Shown: positions 25,538 to 34,853, counted from the stretch's first letter. The stretch: 64,000 nt of DNA from JABDJX01 sp039942715 (GCA_039942715.1 JBDVBY010000004.1:189023-253022); one strand, 5' to 3'. Made by a program: numbers and translations. The notes: a model not told the origin generated them from the sequence alone.

Positions 25538-26319
25538 GCGACAAAAGCCCACCTACCCTGCATATCGTCTCTACCGAACAGCGCCCTTATGTTACCGACT
25601 TGACCAGCCGCGAACCGCACCTGACAATACGCACCGGGGGACGGGATTTGAACGACGCGATCACTGATATTCCAGACACGCCGCCATCAGGCGATAGTGT
25701 ACGACTGGCCTTTGAAACGGTCGAGGCCAGTCTGCGCGCGGAAAACTGGTTCTTTGAAACTGTGCGGGGCGAATTAGAAAAGACGGCGCCTTTGTCAGAT
25801 TTCCCAACCGTGATGGGCGCAAACGGGCATGATTATCTTCTCCATTTCACCCAGTTTCTGTTCTTTTTAAAGGCGCTTGATTGCACCGATGCCGACGCCA
25901 TCGCCAACTATATCGAGGCGCATAACGCGCGCGTTGAAAAACTGATCAACGACCCAAGTTTTACCAAAAGCAAAAACGAATTTCGCAAAGCCATCTTTCG
26001 CCCCGAGCGCAAAGCCAAGATCCTCGATACCATTCGTACTTTGCGCACGCCTGTTTTCGCCATTTACGAATATGCGCATCTACTGATTGACGAGATGTCG
26101 CCAAAAACCACCGAAAAGCTCATCGAAGACCTGCGCTTTGGCGGCGTTCTGGCGCGGCGCGTCGATGATCGCATGTCAGTAGATCAAAAGCGCGTGCTGA
26201 TCGCGTCCACCGGATTTCTTGAAGACACCTATCGCATGTCGCTTTTGATGCAGCGTAGGATGATTGCCGCTGGTCTTTCGGACGAAGAATATCGCCGCGC
26301 TCAGGTCACAAAGGCCTAG
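25534..26319 (+). CDS. hypothetical cytoplasmic protein, last gene of the Tad-like operon
   Basis: 261-residue, soluble, charged and mostly helical protein; no signal peptide or membrane helix. A basic patch is seen near KNEFRKAIFRPERKAKIL. No family recognised. It begins with an ATGA overlap with the prepilin peptidase, so it belongs to the operon. Its stop codon overlaps that of the convergent Crp-type regulator by four bases. Could be a cytoplasmic adaptor or regulator. Confidence 0.7.
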   Translation: MSDKSPPTLHIVSTEQRPYVTDLTSREPHLTIRTGGRDLNDAITDIPDTPPSGDSVRLAFETVEASLRAENWFFETVRGELEKTAPLSDFPTVMGANGHDYLLHFTQFLFFLKALDCTDADAIANYIEAHNARVEKLINDPSFTKSKNEFRKAIFRPERKAKILDTIRTLRTPVFAIYEYAHLLIDEMSPKTTEKLIEDLRFGGVLARRVDDRMSVDQKRVLIASTGFLEDTYRMSLLMQRRMIAAGLSDEEYRRAQVTKA

Positions 26320-27020
26320 CGTTCGGCCAAGTGTTCCAGCGTTTCGCGACAAAGCAGAACAAGCTGGCGACCGTCACTACGCAATACACCGACTTCGCTC
26401 CAAGCTTTGATTTGCCTGTTCACGTTCTCTCGGGCAAGGCCGCTAAACTCTCCGATATCCTGCTGTGAAAAACGCTCTTCCAACACAGTCGTGCCGTCAG
26501 CGCTTTGTGCCCCCCACTTGTCAAACAACTGTAAAAGACCACGGGCAAGCCGCGGTTCGCCTTCTATGATTGTCTGGGTTGCAAACATCTCGGAGGCATT
26601 GCGTACCTTTCGACACAACTCGACAATCACAGCCTTTGCAATGTCAGGACGTACCGAAATGTATTCAAGGACGTTCTCGCGCGATAAGGCCAAGCCTGTT
26701 ACCGCGTTTGACGCCACAGCATCCGCAGAGCGCGCGCCACCATCCAAAGTCGCAATCTCGCCCAACACTTCGCCTGCGCCCATATAAGCCAGAACCGATT
26801 TGCGCCCCATCAAAGATGTGGTTGAAATTTCTACGCGACCGCTTTCGATCAGAATGAGCAAAGCGCCCGGATCGCCCTCCAAAAAGATTGTCTGGCGAGC
26901 CGCAAATGACACAGGGCGCGCATCCGCAAAAAGCGTGCGACATCCATCCACGCCAATCGCGTTGACCAAACCGCCCTTTAATTGGCTGTCTTTTAGCTCG
27001 GCTAATCCCATGGGCGACAT
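26316..27020 (-). CDS. Crp/Fnr-family transcription regulator
   Basis: 234-residue regulator with an N-terminal cyclic-nucleotide-binding-type beta roll (TIFLEGDPGALLILIESGRVEI, GEVLGEIATLDGGARSADAV) and a C-terminal Crp-type helix-turn-helix (FSQQDIGEFSGLARENVNRQ, then WSEVGVL). GEIATLDGGARSADAV is close to the phosphate-binding cassette of CRP (GE-x6-RSA), so cyclic nucleotide binding is plausible. No FNR-type cysteine cluster. The frame continues upstream to 27095; the ATG at 27020 is preferred for length. It lies downstream of a nucleotide cyclase gene in the same direction, supporting a cAMP-type circuit. Confidence 0.85.
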   Translation of the reverse strand: MSPMGLAELKDSQLKGGLVNAIGVDGCRTLFADARPVSFAARQTIFLEGDPGALLILIESGRVEISTTSLMGRKSVLAYMGAGEVLGEIATLDGGARSADAVASNAVTGLALSRENVLEYISVRPDIAKAVIVELCRKVRNASEMFATQTIIEGEPRLARGLLQLFDKWGAQSADGTTVLEERFSQQDIGEFSGLARENVNRQIKAWSEVGVLRSDGRQLVLLCRETLEHLAER

Positions 27021-27142
27021 TAGACACCCAGAGTGCGGCCTTGCGTCAAGCGCAAACACTACTGACGGGTATAACCTCTCGCTAAACCTGTACATATTGA
27101 CACATTTTCAGTGGTTTTTAGCAGATTTGGGCACCTAAGGGC

Positions 27143-30100
27143 TTAGCTTGCATGCCCAGAAGACACCGGAAACTCCGCGTCGACCCAACGCTCCCACAAG
27201 ACAGCGCCCTGGTTTTGGGCCACTTCACGGGCTGACTGGGCAGTTTCTACCGCCTCGCCAGCCTGACCATTTTCCCGTTGGATCACTGCGCGCGCAAGCA
27301 GCAAAGGTGCGCGGCATTGTTCCTCGCCTGTGGCACCAATCTGTTCAAGATGATGTTCCACAAGATTGTTTGCTTCAAGAACACGTCCTTGTTTGACCAT
27401 GAATGGCGACTGGATGGCGGCAAAAAGCGCCTGCCAGCAAGTGAACCCGGTTTGCCTCCAGGCTGCAAACCCGGTTTCCATCAAAGCCACCCCTTCTACG
27501 GTTTGCCCGCGACGGGCTTGGCACCAACCTTGCACAAATTGCGCCATGGCAACGAACTCTGGAAAGCCTTGTTCAATCGAGAACGTCAGCGCTTCCTGGC
27601 TCGCCAGATCGGCCGTCATCACATCGTCGCGCAACATGGCTGTATTGAACCGTGCAAGCAGGGCAAAACCCACCTCATGCGGGAAGTTCAGTTTTCTACT
27701 AAGACTTATCGCACCTTCCGCTAGTGCGAGTCCCTCGCCAAAATCGCCTTGGATGGTTCTGGTAAGGCCTGCATAGAAATGACTGAAAACGCCAAACTCT
27801 TTTATGAATTGTGCATAAAGCGCTTTATGCTTTTCCATGTCATAGCGCGCTATGACGCGGTCTAGAGTTTCCATGGTTTGCGCGTTGTCACCGCGATGCC
27901 AAGCCACCATGCCCTTCAACAAATTGCCCGCCAAATGCGCAACATCAGATGGGTTTTGCTGATCAAGCAGCAAAACGGCGTCAGCCATGGTTTCCGCACG
28001 GTCAAGATCAGCGACGGCCCAAGCGTGTTCGGCTGTATAGAAAACGACAGGAAGCATATCATCTAGCATGTCCAGACGTTCGACCAATTCCATTGCGCGC
28101 GCCTGTATACGGCCGAATTCTTCATTGCCCGGCCCACGCGTCACCATCAAAGTGGGGCCCTTTACAGCCAACAAACGCACTTCAAGATGATCGCGTGCTT
28201 CGCCAGGCGCGAGCGTTTTTATGCCAGCAAGGCCAGCCTCAAGATACCCCAACGCTTCGGCGGCACCTCCTTTTTTGGCGGCGGTCAGAGCAGCGGACAT
28301 ATAATGCTCGGCGGCTTCTTCATAGCGACTGGCCTTGGCAAGGTGACCTGCAAGTACATGATCTTCCAACGGCGGCAGCGCAGCCTTGCTCAAATAGGCG
28401 GTGGCAATTGCGTCATGAATTTTATGCCTTTCGCCCTCAGACATGTTCCCATAAACCGCGTCGCGGATCAGAGCATGTGTAAATGTAATCTGATCGTTCT
28501 CTTGAAGAGCGCCAGATCGATCGGCCAGGTTCAACGCGCGCAAAGCCTCAAGCATCGTATTGCCTAGAGCAAGGTCTTGGCCGACCAGACGCATGGCCAG
28601 TTCGGGATCGAAATTACGCCCCAGCGCCGACCCAACACGTACAAAACTTCGGGCTTCGTCATCAAGCCGATCAAGCTTGGACTGAATGATCGACGTCAGT
28701 GACAAAGGAACATGGGTAGCCTTCAAAGCCTCGCCGCCGGTCTCCAACATGATTTCGGCGTACTCTTGCAAAATCAAAGGGACGCCTTCACTTTTTTCAA
28801 CAAGCAAATCGGTAGGGGCATCTTTGCCCAAAATTTGTTCTGCTAAGGTCCTTGAGTCTGCGTTCGACAACGACGAAAGGCGCATCGGTGGCGCTTTTGG
28901 CAAGCCCTCTCCGTAAGGGGGGGTAATACGGGTTGAAAGGATAATCAGTACGGGATGGGCGTGCGCGCGCGCAATCAGCATATCCAAAAGCTGGGCAGAT
29001 GTCGGATCAAGCCAGTGAACGTCTTCAAACACCACGACCAATGTGCCGCGCCCGACAACAGAAGCAAACATTTGATCGGCAAGTTTTTCCAGCGCACGAT
29101 CGCGGCGTGTATTCACCGACTCTGACGGGTCTAGGTTTGCGCTTGCCTCAAATGGGTTGAACAGATCGAGCAATATTTCGGCATCATTGTCACCAAGTCC
29201 CCAGGCTTCTTTCACAAGACGCTTGAGCTTGCCCATCCGCATTGCAGCATCGTCCGTGATACTCACGCCCACGACCCATTCGAGATAACGAACGACAGGA
29301 TAGAGCGTTGTTCCTGTGTGTTCGGGCGAGCATTGCAGCACAAAACTTGGCGTGCCGCTTGTCTGCGGGCTTTGCAGAAAGGTTTGGATCAGGCGGGACT
29401 TGCCTAGCCCGGCGTCAGCCGTAATCGTCACCGCACGTCCGCCCTCGCGACCGGCTTTGTCATACAAGTCGTGAAGCTGTTCCATCTCTGCCTGTCGACC
29501 GACCACATCTCCTGCTAGGTGCCCGCGCAAAGTGTCAAAGCGCGTTGTCAGGCCCGTTCGTGCTTTGACGGCCTGATAAACCGGTTCGGGCTGCGCAATA
29601 CCTCGCAACTCGTGGATACCAAGCTCTTTCAGTTGAAACGTACGACCAATCAAACGCCGCGTGTCGTCACAGATGAGCACGGTGTTGGGCTTGGCCATCG
29701 CCTCAAGCCGGGCGGCGCGATGGATGCACTTGCCCACGGCGCCAGTGCCGAATTGATCCGCATCGCTGCTGATCATGACGGAGCCTGTGCTGAGACCAAG
29801 GCGCGCGCTTAAGGCGACATCGTCTGATCGGCTTTTTTCTAGATCGCGAATGATCTCAAGCGCGGCTTTGACAGCATGCGGGGCATCGTCTTCACTTGCG
29901 TGAGGAAGCCCAAAATAGCAAACGATACCATCGCCAAGGTACTCGGCAACAATGCCGCCACGACGCCGAACTATGCCGGTGCACATGGAATGAAAGCTCT
30001 GGAGCACTGCCCCGTAGCCTTCATGCCCAAGCTTTTCCATCAAGTCGGTGGACCCGACGATATCGACCATCAAGACTGTTACACCGCGATGTTCTTTGCC

Positions 30101-30169
30101 GACCAGAGTATCAGAGTTTGTCTGTGTTCCGGAATCGCCAGCCCTTCGATCTGACGTTTCAGTGCCCAT
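27143..30169 (-). CDS. class III adenylate/guanylate cyclase fused to an AAA ATPase and TPR module
   Basis: 1008-residue cytoplasmic protein. Residues about 28-195 form a class III cyclase domain: VLMVDIVGSTDLM with metal ligand Asp36, and GGIVAEYLGDGIVCYFG with Asp80. An orphan-kinase-like AAA/STAND ATPase follows (Walker A ITADAGLGKSR, Walker B VVVFEDVHWLDPTS), then a long TPR-rich C-terminal half (about 600-1000). This architecture is common in actinobacteria and rhizobia, where the cyclase is controlled by ligand binding to the STAND/TPR part. The start overlaps the end of the haem-protein gene by 11 bases. A Crp-type regulator is encoded next downstream. Confidence 0.88.
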   Translation of the reverse strand: MGTETSDRRAGDSGTQTNSDTLVGKEHRGVTVLMVDIVGSTDLMEKLGHEGYGAVLQSFHSMCTGIVRRRGGIVAEYLGDGIVCYFGLPHASEDDAPHAVKAALEIIRDLEKSRSDDVALSARLGLSTGSVMISSDADQFGTGAVGKCIHRAARLEAMAKPNTVLICDDTRRLIGRTFQLKELGIHELRGIAQPEPVYQAVKARTGLTTRFDTLRGHLAGDVVGRQAEMEQLHDLYDKAGREGGRAVTITADAGLGKSRLIQTFLQSPQTSGTPSFVLQCSPEHTGTTLYPVVRYLEWVVGVSITDDAAMRMGKLKRLVKEAWGLGDNDAEILLDLFNPFEASANLDPSESVNTRRDRALEKLADQMFASVVGRGTLVVVFEDVHWLDPTSAQLLDMLIARAHAHPVLIILSTRITPPYGEGLPKAPPMRLSSLSNADSRTLAEQILGKDAPTDLLVEKSEGVPLILQEYAEIMLETGGEALKATHVPLSLTSIIQSKLDRLDDEARSFVRVGSALGRNFDPELAMRLVGQDLALGNTMLEALRALNLADRSGALQENDQITFTHALIRDAVYGNMSEGERHKIHDAIATAYLSKAALPPLEDHVLAGHLAKASRYEEAAEHYMSAALTAAKKGGAAEALGYLEAGLAGIKTLAPGEARDHLEVRLLAVKGPTLMVTRGPGNEEFGRIQARAMELVERLDMLDDMLPVVFYTAEHAWAVADLDRAETMADAVLLLDQQNPSDVAHLAGNLLKGMVAWHRGDNAQTMETLDRVIARYDMEKHKALYAQFIKEFGVFSHFYAGLTRTIQGDFGEGLALAEGAISLSRKLNFPHEVGFALLARFNTAMLRDDVMTADLASQEALTFSIEQGFPEFVAMAQFVQGWCQARRGQTVEGVALMETGFAAWRQTGFTCWQALFAAIQSPFMVKQGRVLEANNLVEHHLEQIGATGEEQCRAPLLLARAVIQRENGQAGEAVETAQSAREVAQNQGAVLWERWVDAEFPVSSGHAS

Positions 30170-31622
30170 TCATAATTCCAAGGAGACGGTTCTCGAAGGA
30201 GTCACCCCCTTCCTTCTGTGTACGCCAAATCATAAAGGCGATTGTGCTCGACAGGTCATAGTCCAGCGCGACAGATCCTGCGGACATCGACTCTGAGCCA
30301 GCACGATTTTGAAACCATCTTTGCCAATCAGGAGAGCCGGGTAAGTACAAATGAAATGGTTCATCACCATCAGGTGGCGGAAAGCTATTGTCAGGCGATG
30401 GGTACAAATTATCCTCAAACGGAAACTGTGCTGCGCCGTGGCAACTAAGACAGGACGAGACGCGAAACCCGTCCCCTGGTGGTTCGTCATTCCCGGTTAA
30501 TGGAATTCGAATATTGTGCCTCACCGCCACATCCATAGGCGCTGCAAATCGTCCACCCCATCCCATCGTGTCTTTGACAAAGGGTGGAGCATTGTCATTA
30601 ACCCAGGTCTGTTTCAGGCTTTCACCTTCGGGAGGCGTTCCGGCGAACGTCGTGGCATATTCTGGATCATTCCCCCACATCAGGCCCGCTGGCACAAACC
30701 TGTCCCAAGCGGTTTCTCCATCGGATCCTGCGTCATAGACAAAGCCCATATAAACCCACCCTGTCTCGGGTGCGGCGTTGGAGTCTTTGATCTTGATCGC
30801 CAATTGAAATGGATAAACCGTTTGTACGACATTTGTCAGCACCGGTAACGGTTCGTGTTTTTCTTTTGCCAACTGATATGCTTTTTGGTTTTCAGTTGTC
30901 GGACGGTAAACCTTCCACGATGCGGCGCGGTGAAGAACCGAAGGGGGTGAACCATCGTCGGTCCACGGCCATTCGTCAGGCTGAACCGTGGCCGCCTCGA
31001 TCTTTACGACAATCGATCCATCCGGAAATTCCATTTTCGACGGGTCAGGTTCATTGACATCATTGAAAACCTGTCCAAGCGTATAGGCCGCCCTTTCGTT
31101 GTAATAGATCACCCCGTAGTTCTGCGTAAAATCTGGTGTGGGACGGTAATTTTCGGCCCAGCTGACGTTCGGAACGATCTGACCGGTATTGGTATTCATG
31201 ATGACTTCGCGGCCTGAAATAGGGTTCTCAGGCTTGCCGGGTTGTCCGGCCCCGCGCCAGACCATGTTGTACCATCCCGCCGCCTTGGCGTTCCAGGCTT
31301 CGTGATTTTCCACTAGCGTGCGCATGTCTGGTTCAATGAGCTTTTTAACAGCCGCCATGTACGCTTCGGCCGTATCTTGATCCAAAGGAGCTTTGAAGTC
31401 GTTTCTCGGATCCCACATCGAAGCAGGCAGCTCTTTGGGATAATCCAGATTGGACGCGTTGAAAAAGCCTTTGTTATACTCATCCGGCGTTGGAAACATG
31501 CCGTTGTTTGACGAAAACGGGTCAGTCTGCGCGAAAGACGCAGAACCAAGCAGCATCCCTGATAAACACAAGGCCTTCGCCACATAGTCTACATGGCCGC
31601 GATTGAACAACTTACGCATCAT
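30159..31622 (-). CDS. secreted mono-haem cytochrome c-like protein
   Basis: 487-residue exported protein: signal peptide (ALCLSGMLLGSASFA) then a large mature domain. One CxxCH haem site is visible near the C-terminus (SCLSCHGAAQFP; Cys391, Cys394, His395). The region before it is Pro/Trp/Asp-rich and not recognised. AAGGAG lies eight bases before the ATG at 31622; a longer frame to 31655 is unlikely. Its stop lies inside the cyclase gene, so the pair is probably co-translated. It could be an oxidoreductase or a redox sensor; the partner is unknown. Confidence 0.7.
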   Translation of the reverse strand: MMRKLFNRGHVDYVAKALCLSGMLLGSASFAQTDPFSSNNGMFPTPDEYNKGFFNASNLDYPKELPASMWDPRNDFKAPLDQDTAEAYMAAVKKLIEPDMRTLVENHEAWNAKAAGWYNMVWRGAGQPGKPENPISGREVIMNTNTGQIVPNVSWAENYRPTPDFTQNYGVIYYNERAAYTLGQVFNDVNEPDPSKMEFPDGSIVVKIEAATVQPDEWPWTDDGSPPSVLHRAASWKVYRPTTENQKAYQLAKEKHEPLPVLTNVVQTVYPFQLAIKIKDSNAAPETGWVYMGFVYDAGSDGETAWDRFVPAGLMWGNDPEYATTFAGTPPEGESLKQTWVNDNAPPFVKDTMGWGGRFAAPMDVAVRHNIRIPLTGNDEPPGDGFRVSSCLSCHGAAQFPFEDNLYPSPDNSFPPPDGDEPFHLYLPGSPDWQRWFQNRAGSESMSAGSVALDYDLSSTIAFMIWRTQKEGGDSFENRLLGIMNGH

Positions 31623-31700
31623 ATTTGGGTCTCCTTTGCAAATATGTTGCGGCAACCGTTAACCCAGCGTCAAGCTGTATCTGATGCTTGTTTTTTGAGC

Positions 31701-32447
31701 TTAGCCTTCCGTTCGACTGCTCTGGCGAATGGAAATCGCCGAGGTTTCGATTTTGTCATTTCTGAACGTCACGACGCGGGCGTTCAAAACCACAGTGTCG
31801 TCAGGCGCCGTGGAAATCCCATCAACGCAAGAGCTTGGAAATCCATTCCAATCAAGCTGCAACGCACGATGCACGTGACCGAAGAAAATATGGCGCACTG
31901 TGTGGTGTCCGCAAAGAACGCGCGCCAGATCCTGCGGGTTCTTTAGCTTGATCGGGTCCATCACCGGATCGCCGATATCCATCGGAGGGTGATGCATAAA
32001 GAGGAAGACTGGACTGTCCGCCGCAGCCTTTAACGTTTGATCCAGCCATTCCAAGCGCTTCTGGCACAAAATTCCAGCGTCAGAATTGGGCATGTGAGTG
32101 TCGAGGAATACCAAGGTCGCGTTCGAAGCTTCGCGGGTGCCTTGGGCAAAATCGCCCACGAACCGGCCTGATCCGGCGAACTCTTTTGTAAGGAACATCC
32201 GATCATCGTGGTTCCCCACCAAGAGATCGACGGGGATCGACAAGTCAGCGATCAACTCTTTTAGCCAAGTATAAACTTGCGCATCGCCATCGTCAGCCAA
32301 ATCGCCTGTGATCACGCAACTTTCGGCGTTCGGATACGCTTCTGCCAGTTGCTTCAGCCCATGAGCGACAAAGTCTGCGCGTGCGCGTGCAATTACGGAA
32401 CTGTCCGGATCTGAAAGGTGCAGATCGCTTAAATGAATGAAATACAT
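31701..32447 (-). CDS. class III metallophosphodiesterase, GpdQ/CpdA-like
   Basis: 248-residue dinuclear metallophosphoesterase. Metal-binding motifs in order: FIHLSDLHLS, VITGDLADDG, LLVGNHDD, FMHHPPMDIGDPVMDPI and FFGHVHRA. MHHPP-x-x-x-G-x-x-x-MDPI is characteristic of GpdQ-type glycerophosphodiesterases, and the divergent ugp transporter plus GDPD gene supports that substrate class. The fold is also used by cAMP phosphodiesterases (CpdA), and a cyclase gene lies downstream, so a cAMP role remains possible. No signal peptide. The start at 32447 is chosen because the protein then begins with the first catalytic strand. Confidence 0.85.
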   Translation of the reverse strand: MYFIHLSDLHLSDPDSSVIARARADFVAHGLKQLAEAYPNAESCVITGDLADDGDAQVYTWLKELIADLSIPVDLLVGNHDDRMFLTKEFAGSGRFVGDFAQGTREASNATLVFLDTHMPNSDAGILCQKRLEWLDQTLKAAADSPVFLFMHHPPMDIGDPVMDPIKLKNPQDLARVLCGHHTVRHIFFGHVHRALQLDWNGFPSSCVDGISTAPDDTVVLNARVVTFRNDKIETSAISIRQSSRTEG

Positions 32448-32601
32448 TGCTTTTCCAACTCTGCTGGCGTTGGAGATTGGAAGACTATTTTTGAAGCGGA
32501 TCAAGAAAAAAAGATTCTAGGCTGGACTTAGGGGCTCAAGTCGCAAAAACTTCGCAAACAAGAATTAAGTGCATGAACACTTATCAACTGGGAGAAGACC
32601 T

Positions 32602-33900
32602 TTGAGAAACTTTTCGATATCTGCAACTTTGGCTGCCGCCGTTCTTGCTGGCCCGGCCTTTGCGCAAACTGAAATCACCTTTTGGCACGCTATGGGCGGC
32701 CAGCTTGGTGAAACCGTAAATGAAATCTCGACGCGTTTTAACGCATCGCAGTCTGACTACGTGATCACGCCTGTTTACAAAGGCGGCTATGAAGACACAC
32801 TGACAGCAACAATCGCAGCGTTCCGCGCGGGCGAACAGCCAAACATCGTTCAGGTATTTGACGCTGGTGCGGCCACGATCATCGGTGCCAAGGGCGCTGT
32901 GATCCCTGCCGAAGACCTCATCAAGCAAGCTGGCATCGATTTTGACAGCAACGATTATATTTCTGGTGTGCGCTACTTCTTCGCGGATAGCGAAGGCAAG
33001 ATGGTTGGCATGCCGTTCAACTCATCAACGCCAATCCTGTATTACAACACCGAAGCGCTTGAAAAAGCTGGCGTAACGCCTCCTGCGACATGGGAAGAAT
33101 TTGAAGCCATCGCACCAAAACTGGTCGACGCGGGCTACACGCCTTTGTCTCAGTCACACAGCCCATGGATCTGGACTGAGAACTTCCACTCGCGTCACAA
33201 CCTGCCTTTTGCTACGAATGCAAACGGTTTTGATGGCTCGGATGGCACCGAAATTCTGGTAAACAACGAGCCAATCAAGATGCACTTTACCAAAGCCAAA
33301 GAGTGGCTTGATAAGGGTTGGTATGGCTATTACGGCGCTGGCTGGGGTGACAACCAAGCACCGTTTGAAAACGGCGAAGCAGCGATGTGGCTTGGCTCAT
33401 CAGGCTCGTTTGGTGGTTTGCTGAATTCTGCTGATTTTGAGTTTAGTGCGACTTACCTGCCATACTGGGAAAGCGTGACAAAAGAACCAACATCAACCTT
33501 CATTGGTGGTGCAGCCTTGTTTGCGATGGCAGGCAAGTCAGATGAGGAAAACCGCGCAAGTGCGGAGTTCTTCAAGTTCCTGTCGGCTGCTGAGACTCAG
33601 CTATTCTGGCACCAGGAAACTGGCTACGTGCCAATCACATCAGCTGCCTATGATCTTGCAAAAGAGAACGGTTACTATGAAGAAAAGCCGCAGGCCGAAA
33701 TTGGCATCAAGCAGCTTTCTTTGCCATCGGGTGAATTCTCCAAAGGCTACCGCATGGGCTTTTACGTTCAGATCCGTGACGTGATGAACCGCGAGTATGG
33801 CCGCATCTTCGCCGGGGAAACCGACGTTGATTCAGCCTTCTCGATCATCGAAGAAGAGGGCAACAAACTACTGTCCCGCTTTGCAAAAACAACAAACTGA
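32602..33900 (+). CDS. ugpB: ABC transporter periplasmic binding protein, UgpB-like
   Basis: 432-residue exported solute-binding protein of the UgpB class, which binds glycerol-3-phosphate or glycerophosphodiesters. Typical motifs: ITFWHAMGG after the signal peptide, IVQVFDAGAATII, MPFNSSTPILYYN and FIGGAALFAM. A TTG start at 32602 preceded by GGGAGAAG gives a proper signal peptide (RNFSISATLAAAVLAGPAFA); a GTG at 32569 is in frame but less likely. It opens the ugpBAEC-gdpd operon and is followed by a hairpin terminator that likely boosts its level relative to the permeases. Divergent from the phosphodiesterase gene. Confidence 0.88.
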   Translation: MRNFSISATLAAAVLAGPAFAQTEITFWHAMGGQLGETVNEISTRFNASQSDYVITPVYKGGYEDTLTATIAAFRAGEQPNIVQVFDAGAATIIGAKGAVIPAEDLIKQAGIDFDSNDYISGVRYFFADSEGKMVGMPFNSSTPILYYNTEALEKAGVTPPATWEEFEAIAPKLVDAGYTPLSQSHSPWIWTENFHSRHNLPFATNANGFDGSDGTEILVNNEPIKMHFTKAKEWLDKGWYGYYGAGWGDNQAPFENGEAAMWLGSSGSFGGLLNSADFEFSATYLPYWESVTKEPTSTFIGGAALFAMAGKSDEENRASAEFFKFLSAAETQLFWHQETGYVPITSAAYDLAKENGYYEEKPQAEIGIKQLSLPSGEFSKGYRMGFYVQIRDVMNREYGRIFAGETDVDSAFSIIEEEGNKLLSRFAKTTN

Positions 33901-33914
33901 TCGTAAAACTATTA

Positions 33915-33945
33915 GATTGGGGCGCGCAGGCGCCCCGATCTTTTT
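33915..33945 (+). terminator. intrinsic terminator/attenuator between ugpB and ugpA
   Basis: An 11-bp stem (33915-33925 with 33930-33940, one G-U pair, GCAG loop, core GGGGCGC/GCGCCCC) followed by TTTTT. It lies 15 bases after the ugpB stop and before ugpA. Partial read-through would give more binding protein than permease, as is common in ABC operons. Confidence 0.85.
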
Positions 33946-33960
33946 GAGGGGGCAACACAT

Positions 33961-34842
33961 ATGAATAAAGCGCAATTTGGCAGCCCATGGATGCCATATA
34001 TGCTGCTCGCGCCACAGATGATCATCATTGCGATTTTCTTCTTATGGCCAGCCGCAGAAGCGATCCGATCTTCGTTTTTCCTAGAAGATCCCTTCTTTGG
34101 CACCGCGACGTATGTCGGGCTCGAGAACTACTCTGATGCGCTAAGCGCCTCTGACTACAAACGCACCGCGATTTTTACCGCCTTGTTCACCGTGCTCGTT
34201 GCCCTGCTGTCGCTTTCTATCGGTTTGATGCTGGCTGTTTCTGCCGACCGGGTGTTGCGCGGGAAATCCACTTACAAAACTTTGCTGATGTGGGTCTATG
34301 CCATTGCCCCGCCTGTCGCTGGTCTGATCGGCGTGATGCTCTTTGATCAACATATCGGCCCGCTGGTCGACTTTGCGTTGATCTTTGGCTGGGAAATGCG
34401 CATCGGCGTAAATTACTGGGATACTGGCATAGCGATGATCATCGTCGCGACATGGAAGCAAATTCCCTACAACTTCATCTTTTTCCTCTCGGGTCTTCAG
34501 TCGATCCCAAGTTCGGTCAAAGAAGCCGCCTCGATTGACTGCAAATCCCCAAACCGCCGGTTTTGGACGATCACCTTTCCGCTTTTGGCCCCGACGACGT
34601 TCTTCTTGCTGATCCTCAACATCACTTACGCGATGTTTGAAACCTTTGGCCTGATCGATCTGATCGTCAAAGATCAGCCCGGCAACTCGCCTGTGACGCT
34701 GGTTTACAAAGTGTATCGCGACGGCTTTAGGGGCAACGACCTTGGCGGGTCGTCGGCGCAATCCGTTATTCTCATGCTTCTCGTTCTGGTGCTGACTGTT
34801 GTGCAGTTCCGCCTGATCGAGAAACGCGTGCATTACAACTAG
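33961..34842 (+). CDS. ugpA: ABC transporter permease, UgpA-like
   Basis: 293-residue inner-membrane permease with six or so helices and the EAA loop EAASIDCKSPNRRFWTITFP that contacts the ATPase. Conserved start MPYMLLAPQMIIIAIFFLWP is typical of UgpA. AGGGGG lies 12 bases upstream. Pairs with UgpE to import glycerol-3-phosphate-type substrates. Confidence 0.88.
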   Translation: MNKAQFGSPWMPYMLLAPQMIIIAIFFLWPAAEAIRSSFFLEDPFFGTATYVGLENYSDALSASDYKRTAIFTALFTVLVALLSLSIGLMLAVSADRVLRGKSTYKTLLMWVYAIAPPVAGLIGVMLFDQHIGPLVDFALIFGWEMRIGVNYWDTGIAMIIVATWKQIPYNFIFFLSGLQSIPSSVKEAASIDCKSPNRRFWTITFPLLAPTTFFLLILNITYAMFETFGLIDLIVKDQPGNSPVTLVYKVYRDGFRGNDLGGSSAQSVILMLLVLVLTVVQFRLIEKRVHYN

Positions 34843-34853
34843 GAGGCGGAGCC

